From Azospira oryzae (GTDB taxonomy: Bacteria; Pseudomonadota; Gammaproteobacteria; Burkholderiales; Rhodocyclaceae): 64,000 nucleotides of DNA. Shown one piece after another: positions 37,697 through 46,125 of this stretch. Position 1 is the stretch's first letter; each line of letters opens with the position of its first letter. The stretch lies in the NCBI RefSeq assembly GCF_004217225.1, contig NZ_SHKM01000002.1, forward strand, positions 62,001-126,000, written 5' to 3'. Below the pieces are notes generated by a model. The model searched no databases, was not told the DNA's origin, and was given only the letters and a program-made list of their open reading frames with translations. The translations under genes and the position numbers were made by a program.

Positions 37697-39091
37697 ATGG
37701 CCAAGAAAGCTCTCCCCAAGCCCTCCCGTACCACCGCTGCAGCCACTTCCGGCCGCTTCTCCCTGCCCCAGGCCGACCTGCTGCAACTGGCCCGGGACAC
37801 CGTGGCCCTGGCCACCCGGGGCGGCGCCTCCGCAGCCGAGGTGGATGTCTCCGAGGGCTTCGGCCAGTCGGTCAGCGTCCGCCAGGGCGAGGTGGAAACC
37901 ATCGAATACAACCGGGACAAGGGCATCGGCGTCACGGTGTACCTGGGCCAACGCAAGGGCTACGCCTCCACCAGCGACTTTTCCCGCCAGGCCCTGGCCC
38001 AGACCGTGGATGCGGCCCTGGCCATCGCCCGCTACACCGCCGAGGACCCCTGCGCCGGCCTGCCGGAAAAGGCCCTGCTGGCCAAACAGTGGCAGGATCC
38101 CCAGCTTTACTATCCCTGGCAGCTGAGCGTGGAGGGCGCCATCGACCTGGCCCGCCGCTGCGAGGATGCGGCCTTCGCCGTCAGTCCCCTGGTGAAAAAC
38201 TCCGAGGGCGCCACCGTCTCCCTGCAGGAAGGCCAGTTCGCCACCGCCAACAGTCTGGGCTTTGCCGGCGGCTACCCCAGCTCCCGCCACTACATTGCCT
38301 GCTCCGTCATCGCCGGCAAGAAGGGGCGCAATGCGGAAATGCAACGGGACGACTGGTATTCCACCCACCGGGACCCGGCGGACTTCCCCGCCCCCGAGAG
38401 CATCGGCGACTACGCCGCCCGCCGCGCCCTGTCCCGCCTGGGCGGGCGCAAGGTGAAGACCTGCGAGGTGCCGGTGATCTTCGAGGCCCCCATCGCCAGC
38501 GGCCTGCTCGGCAACTTCGTCTATGCCGCCAGCGGCGGCAGCCTCTACCGCAAGGCCAGCTTCCTGGTGGACAGCCTGGGCAAGCGCATCTTCGCCCCCG
38601 GCATCAACATCAGCGAGCGCCCCGACCTGCCCAAGGGCCTGGCCTCCGGCCCCTTCGACAACGACGGCGTCGCCACCCGCTCGCGCCAGGTGGTGAGCGA
38701 CGGTGTGCTCAACGGCTATTTCCTCAGCGTCTATACCGCCCGCAAGCTGGGCATGACCACCACCGGCAATGCCGGCGGCTGCCACAACCTGGTGCTGGAG
38801 CCGGGCCGGGAAGACCTGGCCGGCCTCATCCGCCAGGTCAAGCGCGGCCTGCTGGTCACCGAGCTGCTGGGCCAGGGGGTGAACTACGTCAATGGGGACT
38901 ACTCCCGGGGGGCCGCCGGCTACTGGATCGAGAACGGCGAAATCGCCTATCCGGTGGAGGAAATCACCATCGCCGGCAACCTCAAGGAGATGTTCATGAA
39001 CATCGCCGGGGTCGGCAACGACGTGGTGGTGCGCGGCTCCAAGCAGACGGGTTCCATTCTCATCCAGCGGATGACCGTCGCGGGCGCCTGA
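37697..39091 (+). CDS. pmbA: PmbA (TldE), metalloprotease subunit
   Basis: A 464-residue TldE/PmbA protein. With TldD it forms a protease that matures or degrades small peptides such as microcins and the CcdA antitoxin. The family segments are SVRQGEVETIEYNRDKGIGV near residues 55-75, IFEAPIASGLLGNFVYAASG and GNAGGCHNLVLEPGR, and the C-terminal GYWIENGEIAYPVEEITIAGNLKEM. The HExxxH motif belongs to TldD, so PmbA lacking it is normal. TldD is not in this window. It is divergent from darP. Confidence 0.95.
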   Translation: MAKKALPKPSRTTAAATSGRFSLPQADLLQLARDTVALATRGGASAAEVDVSEGFGQSVSVRQGEVETIEYNRDKGIGVTVYLGQRKGYASTSDFSRQALAQTVDAALAIARYTAEDPCAGLPEKALLAKQWQDPQLYYPWQLSVEGAIDLARRCEDAAFAVSPLVKNSEGATVSLQEGQFATANSLGFAGGYPSSRHYIACSVIAGKKGRNAEMQRDDWYSTHRDPADFPAPESIGDYAARRALSRLGGRKVKTCEVPVIFEAPIASGLLGNFVYAASGGSLYRKASFLVDSLGKRIFAPGINISERPDLPKGLASGPFDNDGVATRSRQVVSDGVLNGYFLSVYTARKLGMTTTGNAGGCHNLVLEPGREDLAGLIRQVKRGLLVTELLGQGVNYVNGDYSRGAAGYWIENGEIAYPVEEITIAGNLKEMFMNIAGVGNDVVVRGSKQTGSILIQRMTVAGA

Positions 39092-39134
39092 CCCCGGGCG
39101 AAAGCCGCTTCCAGCAAGCTCTTCCAGCCGGTCC

Positions 39135-39152
39135 GGATTAGGGTAATCCCTA
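39135..39152 (+). promoter_or_regulatory. Palindromic site upstream of the first TRAP binding protein
   Basis: Two overlapping inverted repeats lie here: GGATTA-GGG-TAATCC (39135-39149) and TAGGG-TAAT-CCCTA (39139-39152). They sit just upstream of the -10 and -35 region, where an activator would bind. The arrangement suits a LuxR/NarL-type or other dimeric regulator; the identity is unknown. Confidence 0.5.
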
Positions 39153-39183
39153 TTGCCGGACCGCTTCGGGCCGTCGCTATAAT
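39153..39183 (+). promoter_or_regulatory. Promoter of the first TRAP binding protein
   Basis: A consensus -10 TATAAT (39178-39183) is preceded by TTGCCG (39153-39158) at a 19-base spacing, slightly long. The start would lie near 39190, giving a leader of about 36 bases that includes GGAGGAGAC ahead of the ATG. Confidence 0.65.
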
Positions 39184-39225
39184 GCGTCGGCTGCAACACA
39201 CCGAACAATCCCTGGAGGAGACAAA

Positions 39226-40317
39226 ATGGAACGTCGTTCCTTTCTCAAAAAAGCTGGTGTCGGCATTGCTGCCGGCGCTGCTGCCACTACCGTATCTGCC
39301 CCTGCCATCGCCCAAGCCCAGCCCACCATCAAGTGGCGTCTGACCTCCAGCTTCCCCAAGAGCCTGGACACCCTCTACGGTGGCGCCGAAGTTCTGGCCA
39401 ACCGCCTGCGCGCCATGACCAACGGCAAGTTCGACATCCGCGTCTTTGCCGGCGGTGAAATCGTCCCCGGCCTGCAGGCCCTGGACGCCGTGCAGCAGGG
39501 TACCGTCGAGTGCTGTCACACCGCCCCCTACTACTACGTGGGCAAGGACAAGACCTTCGCCCTGGGCTGCTCCATCCCCTTCGGCATGAACGCCCGCCAG
39601 ATGAACGCCTGGGTGTACTACGGCGGCGGCCAGAAGCTGCTGGACGAGTTCTACGCCAACTACAACATCGTCTCCTTCATGGGCGGCAACAGCGGGACCC
39701 AGATGGGCGGCTGGTTCCGCAAGGAAATCAAGAATCTGGGCGACATCAAGGGCCTCAAGATGCGCGTCGCCGGCCTCGGCGGCACCGTCTTCGAGCGCCT
39801 CGGCGCCGTGCCCCAGCAGATCGCCGGTGGCGACATCTATCCCGCCCTGGAAAAGGGCACCATCGACGCCGCCGAATGGGTCGGCCCCTACGATGACGAG
39901 AAGCTGGGCTTCTTCAAGGTCGCCAAGAACTACTACTACCCGGGCTGGTGGGAGCCGGGTCCCGCCTTCTCCTTCTATGTGAACAAGAAGGAATGGGACA
40001 AGCTGCCCAAGGAATACCAGGAGGCCTTCCAGGCCGCCGCCTACGAGGCCAACGTCACCATGCTGGCCGAGTACGACCACAAGAACCCGCCGGCCCTCTC
40101 CCGCCTGCTGTCCCAGGGCGTGAAGCTGCAGAAGTACTCCGACGAGATCATGAACGCCGCCTACAAGGCCGCCATGGAAATCTACGCCGAAGAATCTGCC
40201 AAGAACCCGGCCTTCAAGAAGATCTACACCGAGTACGACAAGTACCGGAAGACCCAGAACGCCTGGTTCAGCGTGGCCGACACCACCATGGACCGGTTCC
40301 TGCAGACCCACAAGTAA
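39226..40317 (+). CDS. TRAP transporter substrate-binding protein, Tat-exported (copy 1)
   Basis: A 363-residue periplasmic binding protein of the DctP superfamily, FcbT/TakP-like branch. The N-terminus carries a twin-arginine signal (ERRSFLKKAG) with cleavage after AIA near residue 29. The mature protein has GTIDAAEWVGPYDDEKLGFF, GLKMRVAGLGG with the ligand-binding arginine, and NYYYPGWWEPGP. It binds an organic anion, possibly a 2-oxo acid or aromatic acid. No permease is adjacent, but the second copy follows after 160 bases. The only matching permease in the window is at 3.8-5.9 kb. Confidence 0.93.
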   Translation: MERRSFLKKAGVGIAAGAAATTVSAPAIAQAQPTIKWRLTSSFPKSLDTLYGGAEVLANRLRAMTNGKFDIRVFAGGEIVPGLQALDAVQQGTVECCHTAPYYYVGKDKTFALGCSIPFGMNARQMNAWVYYGGGQKLLDEFYANYNIVSFMGGNSGTQMGGWFRKEIKNLGDIKGLKMRVAGLGGTVFERLGAVPQQIAGGDIYPALEKGTIDAAEWVGPYDDEKLGFFKVAKNYYYPGWWEPGPAFSFYVNKKEWDKLPKEYQEAFQAAAYEANVTMLAEYDHKNPPALSRLLSQGVKLQKYSDEIMNAAYKAAMEIYAEESAKNPAFKKIYTEYDKYRKTQNAWFSVADTTMDRFLQTHK

Positions 40318-40342
40318 GGTAAGCTCGACGCAGTAACAGGAG

Positions 40343-40373
40343 TGCCCCAGCCATCGACACGACGGTTGGGGCA
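40343..40373 (+). terminator. Hairpin between the two TRAP binding-protein genes
   Basis: A ten-base-pair stem TGCCCCAGCC with GGTTGGGGCA (one G-T pair) encloses an 11-base loop and is followed by a short TTT. It may partly stop transcription between the copies, or protect the upstream messenger, so that copy 1 is made in larger amounts. Confidence 0.5.
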
Positions 40374-40477
40374 TTTGCACATGTATCCCCTTTGCTGTTT
40401 TCATCGCTGGCAGCGGTGAGGTTCAGCCGCCCGGCTTTCGCAACATCAGTTAGGCAACAAAAATAAGGAGACAAACC

Positions 40478-41566
40478 ATGGATCGTCGCAAATTCCTGAA
40501 AAATGCCGGCGTCGCTGCCGGTGCCGGCGTGGCCACCACCGTCGCGGCTCCCGCCATCGCCCAATCCCAGCCCACCATCAAGTGGCGCCTGACCTCCAGC
40601 TTCCCCAAGAGTCTCGACACCATCTACGGCGGCGCCGACGTGCTGGCCAACCGCCTGCGCGCCATGACCGGCGGCAAGTTCGACATCCGCGTCTTTGCCG
40701 GCGGCGAGATCGTCCCCGGCCTGCAGGCCCTGGACGCCGTGCAGCAGGGCACCGTCGAGATGTGCCACACCTGTTCCTACTACTACGTGGGCAAGGACAA
40801 GACCTTCGGCTTCGGCACCTCCGTGCCCTTCGGCATGAACCCGCGCCAGATGAACGCCTGGATCTACTACGGCGGCGGCCAGAAGCTGCTGGACGAGTTC
40901 TACGCCAACTACAACGTGGTGTCCTTCGCCGGCGGCAACACCGGAACCCAGATGGGCGGCTGGTTCCGCAAGGAAATCAAGACCCTGGACGACGTCAAGG
41001 GCCTCAAGATGCGCATCGCCGGCCTCGGCGGCGCCGTCTTCGAACGCCTCGGCGCCGTGCCCCAGCAGATCGCCGGCAGCGACATCTATCCCGCCCTGGA
41101 AAAGGGCACCATCGACGCCGCCGAATGGGTCGGCCCCTACGACGACGAAAAGCTGGGCTTCTTCAAGGTCGCCAAGAACTACTACTACCCGGGCTGGTGG
41201 GAACCGGGCCCCACCATCCACTTCTTCGTGAACAAGAAGGAATGGGACAAGCTGCCCAAGGAATACCAGGAGGCCTTCCAGGCCGCCGCCTACGAGGCCA
41301 ACGTCACCATGCTGGCCGAGTACGACCACAAGAACCCCACTGCCCTCTCCCGCCTGCTGTCCCAGGGCGTGAAGCTGCAGAAGTATCCGGATGCGGTGCT
41401 GGAAGCCGCCTACAAGGCTGCCATGGACCTGTACACCGAGGAATCGGCGAAGAACCCGGCCTTCAAGAAGGTGTGGACCGAGTACGACAAGTACCGCCGT
41501 ACCCAGAACGCCTGGTTCAGCGTGGCCGACACCACCATGGACCGCTTCCTGCAGAGCCACAAGTAA
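40478..41566 (+). CDS. TRAP transporter substrate-binding protein, Tat-exported (copy 2)
   Basis: A 362-residue paralogue of the preceding gene, with a Tat signal (DRRKFLKNAG) and the same mature layout. By eye the mature parts differ at about 38 of 330 positions. Several changes cluster in ligand-cleft segments: MCHTCSYYY versus CCHTAPYYY, FGFGTSVPF versus FALGCSIPF, AGGNTG versus MGGNSG, and PTIHFFV versus PAFSFYV. The copies may therefore bind different but related acids and share one permease. AAGGAG lies ahead of the ATG. A terminator follows 22 bases after the stop. Confidence 0.93.
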   Translation: MDRRKFLKNAGVAAGAGVATTVAAPAIAQSQPTIKWRLTSSFPKSLDTIYGGADVLANRLRAMTGGKFDIRVFAGGEIVPGLQALDAVQQGTVEMCHTCSYYYVGKDKTFGFGTSVPFGMNPRQMNAWIYYGGGQKLLDEFYANYNVVSFAGGNTGTQMGGWFRKEIKTLDDVKGLKMRIAGLGGAVFERLGAVPQQIAGSDIYPALEKGTIDAAEWVGPYDDEKLGFFKVAKNYYYPGWWEPGPTIHFFVNKKEWDKLPKEYQEAFQAAAYEANVTMLAEYDHKNPTALSRLLSQGVKLQKYPDAVLEAAYKAAMDLYTEESAKNPAFKKVWTEYDKYRRTQNAWFSVADTTMDRFLQSHK

Positions 41567-41583
41567 GCCCGGGCATCGCCCGC

Positions 41584-41616
41584 AAAAAAGCCGCCGGTGA
41601 TCCGGCGGCTTTTTTT
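41584..41616. terminator. Bidirectional terminator between TRAP and ParA-like genes
   Basis: A nine-base-pair stem AGCCGCCGG/CCGGCGGCT (41589-41597 and 41602-41610) with a four-base loop has an A run before it and seven T residues after it. It ends the TRAP gene pair and the minus-strand ParA-like operon. Confidence 0.95.
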
Positions 41617-41642
41617 ATGTCCTAGCTAGACGGACGGGAGCC

Positions 41643-42266
41643 TCAGGCATCCACCCAGTCGATGATGCTGCGCCACTGCTCCAGGTCCTTCTCGGCCCGG
41701 GCCGGGGTCAGGTCGAACAGGGTGGCCCCCTGGGCCGCCGCCTGGACGTAAAGCTGGGTGTCCCGCAGATAGGCGAGGATGGGCAGGTCGTAGGCGGCGA
41801 AGAAGCGCTCCAGCTCCCCCGCCGCCCGGGTCCGGGCATCCACCCGCATGCCCACCACCGCCACCTGCAGCTCCCCCTTGCGCACGGCCTTCTCGGCCAG
41901 CAGGGTGTCGAGGAAGTGGCGCGCCGCCAGGATGTCGAAGAGGGAGGGCTGCACCGGCACCAGCACGTGGGTGACCTGTTTCAGGGTGCGGTCCAGGGCC
42001 TTGCCGTGGAAGCCGGCAGGCGTATCCAGTACCGCATGGGTAGTGCCCTTGGGCGGCCGGGCCGGCTCGTCGTGCTTCAGTTCCCAGCTGCGGATGGCGG
42101 GCAAAAAGCCGGGGCGCAGGGCCAGCCACTCCCGGGAGGACTGCTGCCGGTCCAGGTCGCCCAGCATCACGGGCTTGCCGGACTGGGCCAGATAGCCGGC
42201 CAGGTTGGTGGCCAGGGTGCTCTTGCCGGCGCCACCCTTGGGATTGGCGATCAGGTAAGCCTTCAT
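41643..42266 (-). CDS. ParA/MinD-family ATPase, orphan
   Basis: A 207-residue deviant Walker A ATPase. The motif NPKGGAGKST at residues 8-17 and GDLDRQQSSREWL near residue 36 are typical; VLDTPAGFHG is the Walker B region. No ParB gene or centromere-like repeats are nearby, so it is not a classical partition system; such orphans position envelope or chemosensory complexes. Its ATG follows the stop of the TAXI gene directly (TAGATG), indicating translational coupling to a membrane-anchored binding protein. That pairing hints at a role at the membrane, which is inference. Confidence 0.88.
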   Translation of the reverse strand: MKAYLIANPKGGAGKSTLATNLAGYLAQSGKPVMLGDLDRQQSSREWLALRPGFLPAIRSWELKHDEPARPPKGTTHAVLDTPAGFHGKALDRTLKQVTHVLVPVQPSLFDILAARHFLDTLLAEKAVRKGELQVAVVGMRVDARTRAAGELERFFAAYDLPILAYLRDTQLYVQAAAQGATLFDLTPARAEKDLEQWRSIIDWVDA

Positions 42267-43622
42267 CTAGGGGGTTTCCTCCACGTTTGCATGTCGCGCC
42301 AGCCGCTCCAGGGTGTGGCGCACCAATTCGATGTGTTCCCGCAGGGTATAGAGCAGGTCCGAATAGGCCAGGGGGATATTACGCCGATAGGCCTCGTCCT
42401 CGATACGGTCGAGGCGGTCCAGGTATTCCAGCTTGCGGCCCGGATCGTAGCTTTCCTTCAGCTCGTTCTCGAGGAACTTGAGGTCGCCGTAGCAGCGGAA
42501 GATCTTGGAACGGATACGCCAGCTGTAGATGGAGGGCGCCACCTTGAGCAGGGGCAGCAGCAGGGCGAAGATGGGCAACAGCAGCACCACCAGCCGGTCC
42601 ACCAGGATCGCCGCCCAGAAGGGCAGATAGCGCTGCAGCAGGGGCGGGCCGGACTTGTAGTAGCGCTCCGCCGTGTCGGCCACCGGCAGGCTCTGGTCCC
42701 GTACCGCCGGGAAATCGCCGCGGCGCTGGAAGAAGCCGGCCTTGCCGTGCACTTCGCTGGCCGCCTGCAACAGCAGGGACTGGATGGCCGGATGCAGGCT
42801 GTCATGCACCACCAGATTGGCGGTGGCCGCCAGCAGGGTGGTGTCGTGGGGCGGGAAGTTGCGTACCAGGTCCACCGCCCCTTCCGGCAGGACGATCTTC
42901 GACAGGTAGGGGAAGCGCCGGGTGTAGGCCTCGGCCTGGGCGAAGTTCATCACCTTGATGCCGGGGGAGCGCAGCAGCACCTGCACCACCGGCGCCTCCG
43001 GCGCGGCGATGACGAAGGCGGCGTCGAGGCGGCCCTGCTGCAGCTCTTCTGCCGCCTTGAGGCCGCCCAGGGACAGCAGATGCTTGCCGTCCACCGGCAC
43101 CTCGTTGGCCGCCAGCAGTTGCAGGGCCAGGCCCCGGATGCCGCTGCCCTCGGCGCCGACGGCGATGCGCTTGCCGGCCAGCTGGTGCAGGCGCTCCAGT
43201 TCCCGCTCGCTGCGGTAGAAGACCCACACCGGCTCGTAGTACATGCTGCCCAGGGAGGACAGGGGCAGGGCCTCGTCCTCCTCCAGGTAGTCCGGCCGGG
43301 GCGCCTCGACGCCGCCCTGGACCAGGGCGATCTCCACGTCGCTGTCCTTGTCCAGCAGGCGCTGCAGGTTCTCGGCGGAACCGTTGGAGGTGCGCACCTC
43401 CAGGGTGATGCCGTTGCGCGCCAGGATTTCCGCATACTTCTTGCCGAAGGCGTAGTAGGCGCCGCTGTCGGCCCCGGCGGACATGACCACGTGCCGTGGC
43501 GGCGCCGGCTGGATGAACTGGATGGCGACGACGAAACCCAGGGCCACCACCAGCACGATGGGCCAGGCCGTGGCCAGGAGGTCCCGCAGGGAGAGCAGGC
43601 TGTTGCGAACTTTGGCGCCCAT
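42267..43622 (-). CDS. TAXI-family TRAP binding protein fused to membrane helices
   Basis: A 451-residue protein of the TAXI (TRAP-associated extracytoplasmic immunogenic) family. It has an N-terminal membrane anchor near residues 15-37, the binding domain (MSAGADSGAYYAFGKKYAEI, near residues 47-66, then AVGAEGSGIRGLALQLL), and one or two further membrane segments near residues 325-360 (LVVLLLPIFALLLPLLKV). A cytoplasmic helical tail of about 85 residues ends it. Ordinary TAXI proteins are soluble and need a 4TM/12TM permease, which is absent here. This layout suggests a sensor or tethered receptor. It directly precedes the ParA-like ATPase. Confidence 0.87.
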   Translation of the reverse strand: MGAKVRNSLLSLRDLLATAWPIVLVVALGFVVAIQFIQPAPPRHVVMSAGADSGAYYAFGKKYAEILARNGITLEVRTSNGSAENLQRLLDKDSDVEIALVQGGVEAPRPDYLEEDEALPLSSLGSMYYEPVWVFYRSERELERLHQLAGKRIAVGAEGSGIRGLALQLLAANEVPVDGKHLLSLGGLKAAEELQQGRLDAAFVIAAPEAPVVQVLLRSPGIKVMNFAQAEAYTRRFPYLSKIVLPEGAVDLVRNFPPHDTTLLAATANLVVHDSLHPAIQSLLLQAASEVHGKAGFFQRRGDFPAVRDQSLPVADTAERYYKSGPPLLQRYLPFWAAILVDRLVVLLLPIFALLLPLLKVAPSIYSWRIRSKIFRCYGDLKFLENELKESYDPGRKLEYLDRLDRIEDEAYRRNIPLAYSDLLYTLREHIELVRHTLERLARHANVEETP

Positions 43623-43637
43623 GGACGACCTTTCCGT

Positions 43638-44612
43638 TTAAGGCAGCAGCACCGTGGAGCCGGTGGTCTGCCGGCCTTCCAGGGCGATGTGGGCGGCAGC
43701 GGCCTGCTGCAGGGGGAAGCGCTGGTGCACCTCGATCTTCACCTGGCCGCTGGTGACCACGCCCAGCAGCTCCGTCGCCAGGGCCTCCAGGTCGGCACGG
43801 CGGGCGGTGTAGTGCATCAGGGTGGGCCGGGTGAAGAAGAGGGAGCCCTTCTGGGACAGCAGCAGGGGATCGATCAGGCCCACCGGGCCGGAGGCGTTGC
43901 CGAAGCTGACCATGGTGCCCAGGGGCCGCAGGCTGTCCAGGGAGCCGGTGAAGGTGTCCTTGCCGATGCCGTCGTAGACCACCGGCACGCCTTCACCGCC
44001 GGTGATGTCCCGCACGCGCCGGGCGAAGTCCTCCCGGGTGTAGAGGATGGGGTGGTCGCAGCCGTGGGCCCGGGCCAGCTCGGCCTTGGCCTCGGTGGAG
44101 ACGGTGCCGATGACGGTGGCCCCCAGGGCCTTGGCCCACTGGCAGGCGATGAGGCCGACGCCGCCGGCGGCGGCGTGGATCAGCACAGTGTCGCCTTTCT
44201 GCACCCGGTAGGTGCGACGCAACAGGTAGGCGGCGGTGAGGCCCTGCAGCATCATGGCGGCGCCGGTCTCGAAGGAGAGGCTGTCCGGCAGGCGGATGAG
44301 GCGGTCGGCGGGAATCAGGCGGGCCTCGCTGTAGGCCCCCAGGGGACCGCCGGCGTAGGCCACCCGGTCGCCCACCTGCAGGTGGGCGACGCCGGGACCC
44401 AGGGCTTCCACCGTGCCGGCCCCTTCGAGGCCGATGCCGGAGGGCAGGGGTACGGGATAGAGGCCGCTGCGATGGTAGGTGTCGATGAAATTGAGACCGA
44501 CGGCGGCATGGCGCACCCGGACTTCGCCGGGGCCGGGCTCGCCGACGCCGACCTCTTCCCACTGCAGCACTTCGGGGCCGCCGGTGCGGTGAAAGCGGAT
44601 GGCATGGGTCAT
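43638..44612 (-). CDS. qor: Quinone oxidoreductase (Qor, zeta-crystallin-like)
   Basis: A 324-residue zinc-independent medium-chain reductase that reduces quinones with NADPH. The Rossmann segment HAAAGGVGLIACQWAKALGA near residues 147-166 and the N-terminal LNFIDTYHRSGLYPV are typical of Qor. No zinc-binding cysteine cluster is present. AAGGAG precedes the ATG at 44610-44612 by eight bases; a longer frame to 45065 overlaps the divergent HD-GYP gene and is a shadow. It ends 15 bases before the TAXI gene and may be cotranscribed with it. Confidence 0.93.
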   Translation of the reverse strand: MTHAIRFHRTGGPEVLQWEEVGVGEPGPGEVRVRHAAVGLNFIDTYHRSGLYPVPLPSGIGLEGAGTVEALGPGVAHLQVGDRVAYAGGPLGAYSEARLIPADRLIRLPDSLSFETGAAMMLQGLTAAYLLRRTYRVQKGDTVLIHAAAGGVGLIACQWAKALGATVIGTVSTEAKAELARAHGCDHPILYTREDFARRVRDITGGEGVPVVYDGIGKDTFTGSLDSLRPLGTMVSFGNASGPVGLIDPLLLSQKGSLFFTRPTLMHYTARRADLEALATELLGVVTSGQVKIEVHQRFPLQQAAAAHIALEGRQTTGSTVLLP

Positions 44613-44706
44613 TTTTTGTCTCCTTTTGTATTCTGCTGGGGGTGCGTCACTATACCGCCGCTCCCCGGCGGTGCGAATGGCCCCGATTGGCCTTAATATT
44701 GGCGCC

Positions 44707-45978
44707 ATGACCAATATCCACCACACCGTTCTCGGCCGCCTGCTGCTCGCCTGGGCCCTGGTTTCCCTGCTCCTGGGCGGCAGCGCCTGGTATGTGGCGA
44801 CGGAGCGCATCGACGATGCGGTGGTGGCCCTGGCCCAGGCCGAATCGGCCCGCTTCCAGGCGGCCGAGCTGGAGGCGGCGGAAATGTCGGCCCAGCAGCT
44901 GGATTTCCTGCGGCAACGGGCCCTGGGCTTCGTCCGCGACCATTTCGTGGTGATCGAGCTGTATGACCGGGAACGGCGCAAGGTGGTGGAGGCGGTCAAT
45001 CCGGCCCACCAGGACATCGAGGCCGGGCTCAAGGGCAGCACCCACGCCTTCCCCATGGACGGCAAACACCATTACGAGAAATACACCATCCTCAACAACA
45101 CGGTGGTGCAGGTGCTGGTGCCGATCCTGGACCGGGAGCGCAACATCGCCGGCTACTTCGAAGGCGTCTTCCTGGTCTCGCCGGAGGAGGAGGCCCGCCT
45201 GCGCCGGGACCTCAACCTGATCCTGGGCCTGGTGCTGGCCGCCGCCCTCATCACCACGGTGGTGCTGTATCCGGTGATCCTTTCCCTCAACCGCAACGTG
45301 CTGCGCTTCTCCCGGGAGGTGCTGCGGGGCAACCTGGAAATGGCCTCGGTCCTGGGCGCCGCCATCGCCCAGCGGGATTCGGACACCAGCATCCACAACT
45401 ACCGGGTGGCGCTCTACGCCTGCCGCCTGGGCGAGGTCACGGGGGTGGAGGGCGACGCCATGCGGGCCCTCATCATCGGCGCCTTCCTGCACGACGTGGG
45501 CAAAATCGGCATCAGCGACAACATCCTGCTCAAGCCGGGCAAGCTGGATGCGGAGGAATTCCGCATCATGCAGACCCACGTCTCCCTCGGCGTACACATC
45601 ATCGCCCCCTCCCCCTGGCTGCAGGCGGCCCGGGAGGTGGTGCAGTTCCATCACGAGAAGTACGACGGCAGCGGCTACCTGCAGGGATTGAAGGGAGAGG
45701 AGATTCCCCTCAACGCCCGCATTTTCGCAGTGGTGGACGTCTTCGATGCCCTCACCTCCCGCCGCCCCTACAAGGAACCCATGACTTGCGAAGCGGCCCT
45801 GGCCATCCTGCACAAGGATGCGGGCAGCCACTTCGATCCCCGGCTGGTGGCCGCTTTCGCCCCGGTGGCGGCGCCCCTCCATGCCGAACTGTCGCGCCTC
45901 GACGAAGGGGCCATCCAGGCCCTGCTGGAAGAGCGCATCAGCCGCTACTTCTTCGCCGCCTTCCTCGCCCGGGAATAA
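44707..45978 (+). CDS. Membrane-anchored HD-GYP protein (c-di-GMP phosphodiesterase-like)
   Basis: A 423-residue inner-membrane sensor. Two membrane segments, about residues 10-30 and 171-192, enclose a periplasmic domain, and the HD-GYP domain occupies residues 205-400. HD is at His262-Asp263 (FLHDVGKIGISDNILLKP), and the HHEKYDGSGY region follows. At the GYP position the sequence reads GYL (residues 323-325), so the family proline is replaced. Other metal ligands appear intact. It should degrade c-di-GMP or have a modified role; activity is uncertain. It is divergent from qor. Confidence 0.92.
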   Translation: MTNIHHTVLGRLLLAWALVSLLLGGSAWYVATERIDDAVVALAQAESARFQAAELEAAEMSAQQLDFLRQRALGFVRDHFVVIELYDRERRKVVEAVNPAHQDIEAGLKGSTHAFPMDGKHHYEKYTILNNTVVQVLVPILDRERNIAGYFEGVFLVSPEEEARLRRDLNLILGLVLAAALITTVVLYPVILSLNRNVLRFSREVLRGNLEMASVLGAAIAQRDSDTSIHNYRVALYACRLGEVTGVEGDAMRALIIGAFLHDVGKIGISDNILLKPGKLDAEEFRIMQTHVSLGVHIIAPSPWLQAAREVVQFHHEKYDGSGYLQGLKGEEIPLNARIFAVVDVFDALTSRRPYKEPMTCEAALAILHKDAGSHFDPRLVAAFAPVAAPLHAELSRLDEGAIQALLEERISRYFFAAFLARE

Positions 45979-46125
45979 GTCCCGCCGCAGCCCTTGCCTG
46001 GGAGGCAGGCGAGGCCAGCCTCCCGGCATGGTCATGCCTGGAACGTCCGTCCCTATTGCCCCTCGGGGTACATTGCCGCAAAAGCGGCGTCCCATCTGCC
46101 CGGCAGGCCGGGCGTCAAACCCATC

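Noticed and set aside
40343-40373. Small RNA gene between the TRAP binding proteins
   Set aside because: The hairpin has no promoter of its own and only a short T run, so a weak terminator or stability element explains it better.
41643-42266. Chromosome partition locus
   Set aside because: The ATPase has no ParB partner or parS-like repeats near it, and it is coupled to a membrane protein gene.
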